Below are positions 9,624-21,203 of a stretch of 64,000 bases of DNA, one piece after another. Made by a program: the position numbers and the translations under genes. The stretch spans positions 169,494,090-169,558,089 of the forward strand of contig CM060687.1 of NCBI GenBank assembly GCA_030686995.1. Direction: 5' to 3'. The notes beneath the pieces were generated by a model. The model did not search any database and was not told where the DNA came from. It saw only the letters and a list, made by a program, of their open reading frames with translations. This stretch comes from Artemisia argyi (lineage: Eukaryota; Streptophyta; Magnoliopsida; Asterales; Asteraceae). Numbering within the stretch: position 1 is the first letter of the stretch; every line of letters begins with the position of its first letter.

Positions 9624-11184
9624 TGATGAGGCGAAAAATGAACCACTTTTAGGGGGTCATTTATGCCCGAAATTGGAATTTATTTGATCAAATATTATCC
9701 TAAATCGTTCCTTTTGTGATTTTAGGTACTTTGAGAGTGAATTCTGGAAAAGAAGGCATTTTGTACGTTTTTGGAGCATAAAAGTGAAGAAAACGGCAAA
9801 GACTTAATTTTCCTTGCTGGGAACAGTGGATGACGGTGTCAAGAAGAAAATCTTGACGGCGTCAAGAGTAAAAGTGGTGACGGCCTAGAAGAAACGTGAA
9901 GGCGTCACCCAAGGCCGTCATGTGTTAACTTGTCAAAACTTGCGCCCGGAGTAGCTGATATTGTTTTGGTCATAACTTTTGCATACGAACTCGGATTTAG
10001 GTGATTCAAAAGCCCACACGAGGAGGACGAAGAGATCTACAATTTGGTGAAAAAATGTTCATGACAGCGTCAAGAGAAACGAGCTGACGCCGTTAATATG
10101 GGCCGACAGAAAACATGCCTATAAATATAACATCATAACTTCACTTTTTGTAAGCCCTAAACCCTAAGGTCGATTCCTGGGTTTAGGTGGGTGTTTTTCC
10201 AGCAAATTAGAGGGTTTCAATCACTCCTTAAACATCATGTATTGGTTTGATGATTCTATCTCAATTATGTCTTTCATTATTATTGTTGATTGTCATTCTT
10301 TGATTATGTTTTGCTAATTCACCTTATGTCTACTTATGATTGTGTGAAACTTGTGTATAATTGATTAGATCTCATTGATTTCTTATTGATGTTTGTGTCT
10401 ATCTCCATCAATGAGGGTTTGTTGATGTGTGTGTCTATCTCCATCAATTAAGGCGTGGCAACTTCAATAGATCTAGTTGGTTTAGCTTATAATTCTTGTT
10501 TCCTATTGTCTCTTGTTTAATTGAATGATTTCAATGTTAGGCTTAAGAAAACTGGCAGATCTTCATTGTGTAACATGCTTGAACGTCTTAGGAAACATGA
10601 ACCGATGTGTACTAGGTTTTATTGGTTGTATTTAATGCATGAGCAAATTCTAGTGATCCCATGTTAGGAGCTTCTTAGCCGGCTCGACATAGGAGTGAAG
10701 TAGGCGCTTATAGGATTGGGGAAGTAAGTACGCCACCCCATGAATGGTATTAAGGAATACAACCCGTCAATTAAAACAAGGTGTGACAATTCAATAGGTA
10801 GAATTGGATAGCTAGCAAAGAGTAACATATCATAGGTAGACATGCTTCACTTATCTTGTAGAACCTTAGTTTAGTTTTCTTGCACATTAGTTTACTTAGT
10901 AGTTTTTGGGTTAGTTGATTAGCAACTAATTCTGCCCCTCCTTCCAATACCCGAGATTTTTACTTGCTTTTCATAAAATATAAAAACATAAAAAGAATCA
11001 TCCTTCACCTTTAGACCTAGTTAGATTAATTTCAATCCTAACGACACTATTCCTAGCTGAACGATCAATCCCCCGGTACTTGTCACTATACTATACTACA
11101 ACGATCAGGTACACTGCCTGGTGGGGGTTGTAAGCTTCTCGATATCCCTCGAGAGGTAAAGCCTGGTGCAATTCCCACGCATCA
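9624..11184 (+). repeat. 5' LTR of element A
   Basis: A 1561-bp LTR with TG...CA ends. A TATA box (TATAAATA) lies at 10120-10127. Upstream of it is a cluster of TGACGGCGTCA-like palindromes (about 9830-10090). It differs from the 3' LTR at scattered sites and keeps about 23 bp that the 3' LTR has lost. Confidence 0.92.
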
Positions 11185-11190
11185 AGTTTT

Positions 11191-11208
11191 TGGCGCCGCT
11201 GCCCGGGG
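11191..11208 (+). promoter_or_regulatory. Primer-binding site of element A
   Basis: TGGCGCCGCTGCCCGGGG, six bases after the LTR end, matches the tRNA-complementary site of plant Athila/Tat-type gypsy elements (TGGCGCCGTTGCCGGGGA, reported as tRNA-Asp) with one extra C. Confidence 0.8.
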
Positions 11209-11356
11209 AAATAATTATTGTTTAGGTTGAATTTGATTTTTATTAGGTCTACTCATTAGATTCCTATCAAGTGAGATTTTTTTTCTTTTCTTTTTTATTT
11301 TGTAGCTTTCTCGTAGTCTATCTTTTCTTTGTGATTTTGTTTGTAATTTGCTTCAA

Positions 11357-12337
11357 ATGGACTTTACACTTAGACTTCTAAGATTACAAGATAAGGTTGA
11401 GCGGCTAACACACCAAAGAGTTCAAAATACCTCATTTAGAGACACCTATTAATCATATGAGCCTTCACCTAGGATAGATTCTTATGAACAACCTCCATGT
11501 TTAAGATCTAGTTTTAGTGAGGCCAATAGGAAATGCGACCTAGTTTGCCAAGGAATTATGGAGAGAGCCATTGCAACAAATCATAAGTTGGATGAAGCAC
11601 TAGGTTTGCTATTATCACTACCTAAGAAAACAATTGAGGAGGATTTAGCTGAGCATGATCACATTGATAAAAAAGACCTAGGTTTTATGATCGATGATGA
11701 TGAATCTCAAGAAACAGATGATGAATCTCTTGGGCAATTTGTATATAGCAGTCAGAATATTGAGGATGATCCTTATGATTCGGACATAGAAGTTGAGATG
11801 CCTAGAGAAGCACGTGAGATACTTAGGAGAATGCTTAGGATAGATTCTACCAAAACACATGATGAGGATATAGGTAATCTTGACACATGGAATGATGAGG
11901 TCAATAACATAAGCCCAAAAAATACTCAACCATCATTTGAGGCACACACACCGCCCGTGACTTACCCGGAAGAAGTAGAAGAAACTTTAGGAATTTCGAT
12001 GGAGGTAGAACCCTTGGACCAGGCACCACTTGAGGATATAGGTTTGAATACTTGTAGTAATAACCTTACTCCTAGTTCTAGGGAATTTCCTAATGTTGAT
12101 GAACCGGAACCTCAACCTTTACACAACTTTCCATCCTTAGATATACATCTAGGAGACAAAAGAGGAACCGACCCACCCATCAACCAATATTATCCGGGTA
12201 GTTTTAGGATGAAGGAAGCCATTCACTCACCCTCTTCACCTCACGTGGCATATTTCCACCCTAAGGGTGTGTATCGCTACTTCCACCCGCACTTAATTCA
12301 AAGTGCAGGGAAAACCTCCCCTATTTCCATTAAATAA
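11357..12337 (+). pseudogene. Acidic retroelement ORF, broken by one in-frame stop
   Basis: From the ATG at 11357 the frame is open for 326 codons except for a TAA at 11450-11452. The homologue in element B has sense codons there, so the stop is probably secondary. The part after 11558 is intact. I do not recognise the family. Visible features are runs of Asp/Glu (IDDDESQETDDESLGQFVY, EDDPYDSDIEVEMP), a short helical REAREILRRML segment, Pro/Glu-rich spacers, and a conserved C-terminus HPKGVYRYFHPHL. No CCHC knuckle or catalytic motif is present. It occupies the gag-pol position behind the PBS and ends at the GAGTCA hairpin. It could be a diverged gag or an accessory protein. Confidence 0.65.
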
Positions 12338-12342
12338 GGGTA

Positions 12343-12400
12343 GAGTCAGGCTCGTGACTCGAACAAAAACAAGCGCTTATTGGGAGGCAACCTAAGCTTT
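12343..12400 (+). promoter_or_regulatory. Post-ORF hairpin and conserved box, element A
   Basis: GAGTCA (12343-12348) and TGACTC (12355-12360) form a 6-bp stem with a 6-nt loop, followed by AAAAACAAGCGCTT and TGGGAGGCAAC. The same order is found in elements B and C and, partly, in D. The rest of the interior up to 14814 is non-coding. Confidence 0.7.
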
Positions 12401-14814
12401 ATTTATTTATTTGTTTGTTTGTTTGTTTGTTTGATTTTATTTGTTTCCGTATGCATGTTTTATTTTTGTTGCTTGTGGCTCATGCTTCAAAATAAATTGT
12501 GAAAATGCTTTATTTTGTTTTTAACTTCGTCTTAATTGCATATAAAGGTATTTTGCAAAAGATAAGTGTAAGGGAGATCCAAATTTGTTTATAAGAACGA
12601 AATTGAGCATGAACCACAACAATATTAAATGGACATGTGTATTAGTAATTGTTAGAGTCAAATGCTTGTATCGAGTCATAATGATGTTTTGCAGGATTTT
12701 CCAGGAAGTAGGACATAAGTTTTTTCAGAATTTTCCGGAAACTTAACGTAAAGATTTCTGCAGGTCACTTCTGACAGCGTCATGAGTTTACTCTTGACGG
12801 CGACATGTGTAAAATTTTGGAAATTTTGCTAGTTTTTGTTTATACCGGAGTCTTAAAGTTTTTGTTAATTCTTTAGTTTTATAAACATCAGGAAATCTGC
12901 AAACATTCATTCCACAATCATTATATCTTAAATTGTTTTGTTTCTATTCCTAAGTCTGGAATTACATCTAGTTGTGAGTTTTCTTTGTTCGGATTGATGC
13001 TTTGGGTCTTTGTGTTTGTTTTCTCAGGTTTAACAGGTTATGTTTGACAAGAAGATGATTTATTTTTCTAGAAGGGAAGCTTTGATTGTTCATTTTCTTG
13101 GAGGAATATCTAACCTGGCGACCTTATTATCCATACCGAGCGAATTAGGGGAGTATTTGATTTCATTCGTTTTACTTATTTCACTTTTACATTCTTTACT
13201 TGAACATTGGGGACAATGTTCATCCTAAGTGTAAGGGGAGGGTAAAATGATGATACCTTACAGATACACTTTCGCTTGAGTTTGTTTGTTTGATGGTAGA
13301 TGTGTAATAAAACTATGAGAAATACTTGTTAGTGCAATTTTAGCGCCAAATTTAAATTTTTTTACAACATTTAGGAGTGAAACTTTAGCCATAGCAAGCG
13401 TCTCATGGATAGGAGATTGTATGACTAGCACAAAACTGTACCATTCAGAAAAATTTTCCACCCAAATATGTGAGGTTCGCCTTTAGATTTGATAGGAAAA
13501 GCATTTACTATTAGTGCTTATGAGTGTACCGGTAGCATTTAGATTCTAGAACTTGCGTTAATGATGCATCCCGAGACTGCTAGTGTGACTACATTCGTGT
13601 AGTAGGATTTACTACATGATAAGAGGCATTAGGATCACCCTTGTGTTAAACCCGTATCATAATTACTTGACCATTTAAGTCATATTACTAGGCTAGTAAA
13701 GTCAACTAATTTTTCCCACACCATTAGCGTTGTACTCATTTTTAGTACACGAAACCCCTAGTACACCCCTCCGAGCCTATCTTTTCGTTTCTAACTTTAA
13801 GCATTTTACTTAAAGGAAGAATTTGTTACACCCCACTTAAATGTACACCCAAATCGCCTTAGCCTTCCATGTATGCACTCATCTTTAGTGCATTATTGTT
13901 ATTTGTTAAACCCTAAGTTAATTATCTAATTGATTACATGGTTGCTAAGTCGAGTCATATCCTTGTACATATTGTTTTGGGACGATTGGGACTCATGGGT
14001 AAAGTACTTATTTTATGGAGTAATGGGGAATAACATCGTTTATTACCCCCATATGTACGTTAATCTTAAAAGTACTTCAAGTGTTTTGATTATCTTAATT
14101 CGAGTTATTAGATTAATTTATTGTAAAGTATGTAAAAATTCAAGTGTAAGGGGAATTTTCATTCCCTACGATGTATTATTTTGGATGGTAGGGTAAGAAT
14201 ATATACAAAAAAAAAAAAAAAAAAAAAAAGTAAAAAAATATAGAAAAAGAAAAGAGAAAAAACATACGGACTACCATCCCGTTTCCATTCTATGTTTATT
14301 TTATGTTTTTGTTATTTTTCATTTATTAGTTTAAGTCGAGTCTAGTCTTAGCTTAACAACGCCATATTGTACATGTAATTAACCAAGATTGTTAACTCGC
14401 CACCAGTAAAGACTGCCTATATCCAACAAAACCGTGTATTCCATATCCCTACACCTAACGTTACAACCCTTTAAAAGACCTCTTTGATAGTTTATCCTAG
14501 GTGCTTACGCCATGTGGTGAAGGTTTGATCCTTTCCTAAGCCTATGGTAATCTATTTTGCTATGACAGGTAGTGAGAGATGTTTTCCATTTCCATAATGT
14601 GATATTACTATATTACACCCGAGAGATGTGAGTATCTAAACACTATTTGTGAGGTGCTAGTATATAACCTCCGTGCTTGTCTTTTGGTCTTTAGTGGAAC
14701 GATTATTTTTTGTAATTACTTTTATATTAGTGTTAAATGACCCCTAACTTGTATTTTGACTAGAATAAAAGCGCATTTGCTTGAGGACAAGCAAATCTCA
14801 AGTGTAAGGGTATA
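12401..14814. other. Element A 3' interior, non-coding
   Basis: No sustained ORF. It contains a TGACGG-type pair (about 12773-12808), the hairpin listed separately, a poly(A)/AAAAAG-rich stretch (14204-14262), and a 3' end conserved nearly base for base with element B. Confidence 0.7.
13202..13237 (+). promoter_or_regulatory. CATTG hairpin plus PPT-like tract, element A
   Basis: GAACATTGGGGACAATGTTC is a perfect 8-bp stem with a GGGA loop, followed by AAGTGTAAGGGGAGGG. Further copies of AAGTGTAAGGG occur at 12564, 14142 and 14800, the last immediately before the 3' LTR as its polypurine tract. Confidence 0.75.
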
Positions 14815-16353
14815 TGATGAGGCGAAAAATGAACCACTTTTAGGGGGTCATTTAAGCCAGTAATTGGAATTTATTTGAACAAATATTACCCTAAATCGTT
14901 CCTTTTATGATTTTAGGTACTTTGGGAGTGAATTCTGGAAAAGAAGGCATTTTGGACATTTTTGGAGCATAAAAGTGAAGAAAACGGCAAAGACTTAATT
15001 TTCCTTGCTAGGAACAGTGGATGACAGCGTCAAGAGTAAAAGTGGTGACGGCCCAGAAGAAACGTGAAGGCGTCACCCAAGGCCGTCACGTGTTAACTTG
15101 TCAAAACTTGCGCGCCGAGTAGCTGATATTGTTTTGGTCATAACTTTTGCATACGAACTCGGATTTAGGTGATTAAAAATCCTACGCGAAGAGGACGAAT
15201 AGATCTACAATTTGGTGAAAAAATGGTCGTGACAGCGTCAAGAGAAATGAGCTCATGCCATCAAGATGGGCCGACAGAAAACATGCCTATAAATATAACA
15301 TCATAACTTCACTTTTGTAAGCCCTAAACCCTAATATCGATTCCTGGGTTTAGGTGGGTGTTTTTCCAGCAACTTAGAGGGTTTCAATCACTCCATAAAC
15401 ATCATGTATTGGTTTGATGATTCTATCTCAATTATGTCTTTCATTATTATTGTTGATTGTCCTTCTTTGATTATGTTTTGCTAATTCACCTTATGTCTAC
15501 TTATGATTGTGTGAAACTTGTGTATAATTGATTAGATCTCATTGATTTCTTGTTGATGTTTGTGTCTATCTCCATCAATGAGGGCTTGTTGATGTGTGTG
15601 TCTATCTCCATCAATTAAGGCGTGACAACTTCAATAGATCTAGTTAGTTTAGCTTATAATTCTTGTTTCCTATTGTCTCTTGTTTAATTGAATGATTTCA
15701 ATGTTAGGCTTAAGAAAACTGGCAGATCTCCATTGTGTAACATGCTTGAACATCTTAGGAAACATGAACCGATGTGTACTAGGTTTTATTGGTCGTATTT
15801 TTAATGCATGAGCAAATTCTAGTGATCCCATGTTAGGAGCTTCTTAGCTGGCTCGACATAGGAGTGAAGTAGGCGTTTATAGGATTGGGGAAGTAAGTAC
15901 GCCACCCCATGAATGGTATTAAGGAATACAACCCGTCAATTAAAACAAGGTGTGACAATTCAATAGATAGAATTGGATAGCTAGCAAGGAGTAACATATC
16001 ATAGGTAGACATGCTTCACTTATCTTGTAGAACCTTAGTTTAGTTTTCTTGCACATTAGTTTACTTAGTAGTTTTTGGGTTAGTTGATTAGCAACTAATT
16101 CCGCCCCTCCTTCCAATACCTGAGATTTTTACTTGCTTTTCATAAAATATAAAAACATAAAAAGAATCATCCTTCACCTTTAGACCTAGTTAGATTAATT
16201 TCAATCCTAACGACACTATTCCTAGCTGAACGATCAATCCCCCGGTACTTGTCACTATACTATATTACAACGATCAGGTACACTGCCTGGTGGGGGTTGT
16301 AAGCTTCTCGAGAACCCTCGAGAGGTAAAGCCTGGTGCAATTCCCACGCATCA
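14815..16353 (+). repeat. 3' LTR of element A
   Basis: A 1539-bp LTR with TATA box at 15288-15295. Relative to the 5' LTR it lacks about 23 bp between two TGACGG(C/T)GTCAAGA repeats (near 15025), as expected from recombination between them. Preceded by the tract AAGTGTAAGGG. Confidence 0.92.
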
Positions 16354-17154
16354 AAAATTTTGTTAATAAATTTGTTTAAAAATTGTTATTATTATTGTTA
16401 ATAAAATTGCTATTAAATTTTGTTAATAGAATTGTTATTATTATTTTTAATTTTTGTTATTATTTTTTTTATACAGTAGCAGCAGGTGAGAGCCAAGAGT
16501 CAGAGCCGAGGGTGAGAGCCGAGACAACCAAGACAGCAGGGTGAGAGCCTCGTTTTATTTTTTTTATTAACTTTTGGTATCCCGGCGATATGTCGACGAC
16601 AACAGTTTTTTTTTTTTTTTTTTTTTAAATTTTGATATAACCATTATATTTCATCTCTTTTATTATAGCCCGAGCCCAAGACGAGACCACAGCCGAGCCA
16701 CAGCCGATACCACAGCCGATACAGTAGCCGAGACGGTATGTATTCCTTTTTTTTTAATTTTTTTTTTCATATTTATGCTTTGTTGTAGTTTCGTATCCCG
16801 TAGCGTTTGGTTACTTGTTTAGTGCTTGCAGCCGTATGTATAGTTCGGTTAGTATATTAGGTTTTGATATAAAAGGGATTGTTGCGGATTGTGAAATGTG
16901 ATTAAGTATTAGTTTACTGATTAAGTATTAAGTAGGATATTGTGTTTGGTTAGTTGTTTGGTTTTTTTTAACGACACAACCAAGGTCGGTTGTGCTCATT
17001 GTGTACCCACGGTGCAAATAGCACCTTGGGGGACTTGGTATTGAACTAGTAAAAGAAAGAAAAAATAGTTTGGTTAGTAACTATATAAAAAATAGTTTCC
17101 GCTTATATAACGGGCTTATGGCTTGTTTGGTTTTCGGCTTATGTTTGTTCATAG
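16354..17154. other. CACTA interior: intron remnant and GA-rich exon-like segment
   Basis: After the TSD comes AT-rich intron-like DNA, a possible acceptor (ATACAG, near 16478), then GAGAGCCGAG-rich sequence, a degraded subterminal palindrome near 16580, poly(T), and AT-rich DNA up to an acceptor (GTTCATAG) at 17154. The catalytic part of a TNP2 transposase would be expected upstream but is absent. Confidence 0.4.
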
Positions 17155-17922
17155 ATCGGTAGAATTTACACAGACAATGACCCAAGTTGTACTCCCGACT
17201 TATTCGCTTTGGCTTGTGGACCATTATCGACCGCAACCTCAGTTCACTCTTGCGTAGTCAACGGTGTGAAGTTTGTTGTACACAGCCGTGATGTAAAACG
17301 TACAACTCAGAACAGCGGAATTTGTTCTCCTGGAGAGAAGGAAGGAGAAATGTATTATGGTCAGCTAGAAGAAATTCTGGAGTTCGCGTATACCCAGTTC
17401 AAAGTTGTGCTGTTTCGAGTTAAGTGGTTCGACTTGGTCAAAAGAGGTAGAGTCGAACGTTATAACACTAGAAACAACATGACACAAATTTGGGCATGTA
17501 GCACAGCGTTTGAAGATCAACCTTACATTCTCGCAACACAAGCAAAACAAGTCTTCTACCTTGAAGATCCTGCCAGACGACCACTCCATTGGAAGGTCGT
17601 CCAAGAAGTGAATCACAACACAACCTAGGATGTCATTGTGGCAGAAGACGATGATGATGTGATACATGGCAACAACTCATCGAATCTCCAACTGTCTGCT
17701 AATTTGAATGATTTGGCATTTGAAACCTTAAATATCGATGGTCGATCAACGTTAGTTGAGGCACCACCACCAATCATTCATGTTGATGACGACAATGAAT
17801 TTATTGATGATGAGGACGACGATCCTTATGATTTAGCAGACTCTGATGCAAACAATTCTGATGATGAAGTTGAAGATGCGACTGATGTTGTTTATGATAG
17901 TGATGTAGATGTAGCAGATTGA
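17155..17922 (+). pseudogene. CACTA TNP2-type transposase, C-terminal remnant (DUF4216)
   Basis: The frame reads DPSCTPDLFALACGPLSTA then a DUF4216-like domain: CVVNGVKFVVHSRDVKRTTQ, GEMYYGQLEEILEF, FRVKWFDL, NMTQIWA and ILATQAKQVFYLEDP. DUF4216 is the usual C-terminal domain of plant En/Spm TNP2-like transposases. A TAG at 17626-17628 breaks the frame where a Trp codon would be expected in related proteins. The same frame then continues as an acidic tail (IIHVDDDNEFIDDEDDDPYD) to a TGA at 17920. The exon starts after an acceptor at 17154. The upstream catalytic domain (Transposase_21) is missing, so the gene is a deletion remnant and the element cannot supply its own transposase. Confidence 0.85.
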
Positions 17923-18089
17923 TCTTAAATTGTAACTTGTAAAACGACACTTAGCTTATTTGAATGAAATTGTTGTGGATTGTTTAAATGTGTATATTTA
18001 TTTTGAATGTGTATGCATTTGAATGGGTGCATGCTTATGTTAATTTGTTCCCGAATTTCTATATGTTAATTCAACTTGTACTTTTACAG

Positions 18090-19290
18090 ATGGCAGCAGT
18101 AGCGCGAGGTCACGGTGGTGACGGTGCCGATGACCCACCACCCCCTTATCGTTCGATTACTAGCGGTCACCGTAGTGGTAAGAAACTTAAACTTGATAAT
18201 TTGAATTTTGTTACTTGTTATTTTTTAACGTTTTCACTCACTTCAATTGTAGGTTCGTCACAAAAACCTCGACGAGGAGGTAGAGCGAGACAAGCTGGCG
18301 GCAGGGGTGGAGGTCGGGATGGCGGCAGGGCACAGGTCCGTGATGCCAACAAGAACGTAGACCTCAGGAAAGCCATGACTAAATCGGGCCCGCAATCGAT
18401 CGAGTTCGAGTATCATGATCAGAGGACATTTAATCATGTTGGGCCCCACCGCGCATGGTTCAGTAACTATGTTGGCGAGCTGGTTAGGACCTTGCCGTTG
18501 CACTATCCCTCCTGGCACGACTTTGACGAAGCGACTCGACAGGGCTTCATGAACCGACTCGGGGTCAGTTATTTTATTTTCCTTTTAATTATATCTCTAT
18601 ATTTAATTCTTTGAATGTGTACATTTATTTAAATTTGTTTAATTGTGTATATTTGTTTAAATTTGTTTGCAGCAATTCTTCGACTTGCAGACCCACATGC
18701 GCGATCCCAATTGGAAAACCATTTCGGCGGGCTTCAATGCGTACATTGCTAAGATCTACTCCGACAACAAGGGCACGATGAAGAGGGTTTACTTCGACGG
18801 GCCGGGTGGGCCTGAAAAAGTGGATGAGATACGAAGAAACCCTCCTCCGAACGTCGAGCCATCTGTGTGGGAGGAGCATATCAAGTTTTACATGAAGGAG
18901 AAGAACCTGAAACGTGTTGCTGTGAACAAGGAGAACCGAAAGAAGTTGAAGGTGTACAGCCGCCACGGTTCCAAGTCATTGGCCGCTATTCGCCACGACT
19001 ACGTAAGACACATTTTATTTTTATACAAGTATTTTATTTTTATAAAATTATTTAATTATAATTATATAAAAGTAATTAATTTTAATTTTATAAAAGTATT
19101 TAAGTTTAATTAAAATAAATATGGTGTTTGATTTGCCATTTTTAATTTGTTTCATCTTATATATATGCATGTGTATATACAGTTTCAGAACAACAAGGAC
19201 AAACAATACCCGTCACTCATCCAGTCGTTTTACGACACACACTGCGATAATGATGGTACGTGGTTGCAGGATGAGGCTCGGGTTCAATAT
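18090..19290 (+). pseudogene. CACTA second gene, Transposase_24-like, four exons, 3' truncated
   Basis: Exons 18090-18177, 18253-18563, 18673-19002 and 19183-19290 have GT/AG borders with correct phases, giving 279 continuous codons. Exon 1 starts MAAVARGHGG. Exon 2 is Arg/Gly-rich (QAGGRGGGRDGGRAQ) then FNHVGPHRAWFSNYVGELVR and HYPSWHDF. Exon 3 holds WEEHIKFYMKEKNLKR and NKENRKKLKVYSRHGSKSLA. Exon 4 has YPSLIQSFYDTHCDNDGTWL. This architecture matches the plant Ptta/En/Spm Transposase_24 family, the TNPA-like DNA-binding partner of TNP2. After the donor at 19291 no further exon appears before the right subterminal repeats, so the C-terminus is lost. The gene lies 170 bp downstream of the TNP2 remnant. 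Confidence 0.8.
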
Positions 19291-19395
19291 GTAAGTATCT
19301 TATTTATTTATTTATTTGTTTATTTCCCCAAACACGCACTTTAATAATTCCTTGAAACATAATCTTGTACGTGGTTGCACGATGTGGGACCCAGA

Positions 19396-19551
19396 ATGTC
19401 GACGGTGATTGTCGACGGGAACACTATTCCTGACGAAACACAGCCGTCGTTATGTTCCCGTCGACATGTCGACGGGAAGGTATGGTTCCGTCGACATGTC
19501 GACGGAAAGGGGGTAAAAATGTTGCCGGGGAAAGTATCGATTGTACTAGTG
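19396..19551. repeat. CACTA right subterminal palindromes and TIR
   Basis: Palindrome copies at 19457-19476 (CCCGTCGACATGTCGACGGG, perfect) and 19487-19506 (TCCGTCGACATGTCGACGGA), with half-sites near 19398-19420. They end at the terminal repeat TTGTACTAGTG (19541-19551). Confidence 0.8.
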
Positions 19552-20248
19552 AAAATGGGACCACTTTAATTGTAGGATCATGAGATCGTGCGTGCGTAAG
19601 ATCAACCAATGACATGATCTTACAGAAAGCCCATCTTTTGTGTTACTTATAAAAAGGTTCTCACCCATTCTACTCATTTAAGCCTAGATAGAAAAAAACT
19701 AATAAAGACTTCATTCGTAGTTTGTTAGTTCACTCATTCTTGTCATCTTATTCTATCATTCTATGGTCTGTCATGGCATAAATTTTGACGCATTTTGATT
19801 TAGATGCGAAAAAAATGAGTTAATGCACCATTCCACATTACAGAGTGATGGTTTACTTATTGGACCTTTAATATTATGTCTATAGAACTAGAGGCAAAAG
19901 TGATCGGGTGTACAATTTTATTTTAACGGTAAAATAAAAAAATCTTTTAAAAAAAACTACAATTTTCAGTTAAAATGATTGAGTTAGGTAAGTTCACTTT
20001 TCACCTATTAATGAACTTGCTAAACAATAACCAGAAACATAATGAATTGAGATTGGGTAGATTTTAGAAAATTCTGTGTTTTCTTACGAAAACTAGCACT
20101 AGAAAACAAAATTTTATCAGAGTCCCGTGACACCGTGAGACCTCCTAGTTCCGTCCCCGTTTGCAACGGGGGAACATTACAGATTGATGGTTTACTTATT
20201 GGACTTTTAATATTATGACTCATTTATTTTGCAACATTTATAACATTT
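19552..20248. repeat. Segmental duplication copy 2, piece 2
   Basis: Collinear with about 340-1850 of copy 1 but without the SINE and the fold-back MITE, so it is only about 700 bp. Landmarks are TGTAGGATCAT, CATAAATTTTGACGCATT and TTTGCAAC. It ends where the LINE is inserted. Confidence 0.8.
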
Positions 20249-21203
20249 GTTTTTTGTGCGCAAAAGGTGAAGATCATATTAACAACACAAAGATCACACA
20301 TCAATGATTCAAGAAAGAAGACATGCCTACTCTCATTATACTATAACAAACATCTATCTTAGACAGCTAAGCTACAAACTTAGACTACATATATCCGCAA
20401 CATCAGATAACCAAACAAACTAGAAACTGCAGGCTAATCAACACCAATTAGCAAGCATACAACAGCTTCACTTTCACCTTTATACAAAGCACCATACTAT
20501 CTGGCTACATTTCCATATCATCCCCCACCAAGACCATTCAACCAGCACCCACAACAGTCAAAGTAGGGGAAGATTTATGGCTCCACTAGGAACCAAACCA
20601 TTCCAGTCAAGGGCTCTTCTAGGACCCCTACATTTTCCTCTTTACAAAAGGCTTAAAGGTCCTAGAAACACTCACCTTGAGGGAGAATCTACATGCCCCC
20701 TTGGTGGTACACTGAAAGGACTAAGTAGGGTCATCTTGCATCCCTCACTATTCCATTCTTCCCATGTACCACCTACAAGTTCATACCACCCTACATACTA
20801 AGGAAACCCGCCTAGATACAGTTTAGACTAAGACTCATGTTCCAATAATCCAAAGATCCAAGTTACAGGGCAATCTTATATGATGAACTTAGGAATATAG
20901 ATATTTTAACAACTTTAATGAAGCTCTGTACTTGAAAAAAGCAAGTATAAGCAGCATTTTTCATGAATTCAACTGTTGTGCCAAACACCCCTTTATGCAG
21001 GCTTGCACCAAAACCACTCAAAGGATCACAACATAATGGAATACCCCTTTTAGAATAAAGCCTTGAGATTACACTACTATTAATTATGAATTTTCATTTT
21101 GATATCCCATTCCTATGCCACAGCTCTCACCTGAAGTGAGTTTTTGACCTGAAGGCTTAGTAGCTGCAACTTAACATTGTCTTCAATTTCTTTAATGATC
21201 ACT

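Larger units (their letters stand above)
9624..16353 (+). mobile_element. Non-autonomous LTR retrotransposon A
   Basis: Complete element of 6730 bp with two LTRs (9624-11184 and 14815-16353) beginning TGATGAGGCG and ending CACGCATCA. Target duplication AAAAT lies at 9619-9623 and 16354-16358. A gypsy-type primer-binding site follows the 5' LTR. The 3.6-kb interior has one ORF and no protease, RT, RNase H or integrase motif. Structurally it is a Ty3/gypsy-derived LARD-like element, the same family as element B (44230-50954). Confidence 0.92.
5542..19551 (+). mobile_element. CACTA (En/Spm) transposon, 14.0 kb with nested LTR element
   Basis: The left end reads ACTACAAGAAACAGGAGAAC (first base degraded from CACTA). 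The right end read inward is CACTAGTACAATCG. It splits duplication copy 2: the flanks 5203-5541 and 19552-20248 are contiguous in copy 1 at about 310-345. A 3-bp AAA target duplication is compatible but lies in a poly(A) tract. Both ends carry many copies of a 20-bp palindrome. Inside are an unknown ORF, a TNP2 remnant, a Transposase_24 gene and LTR element A. Without A the element is about 7.3 kb. The TNP2 catalytic region is missing, so it is non-autonomous. Confidence 0.8.
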
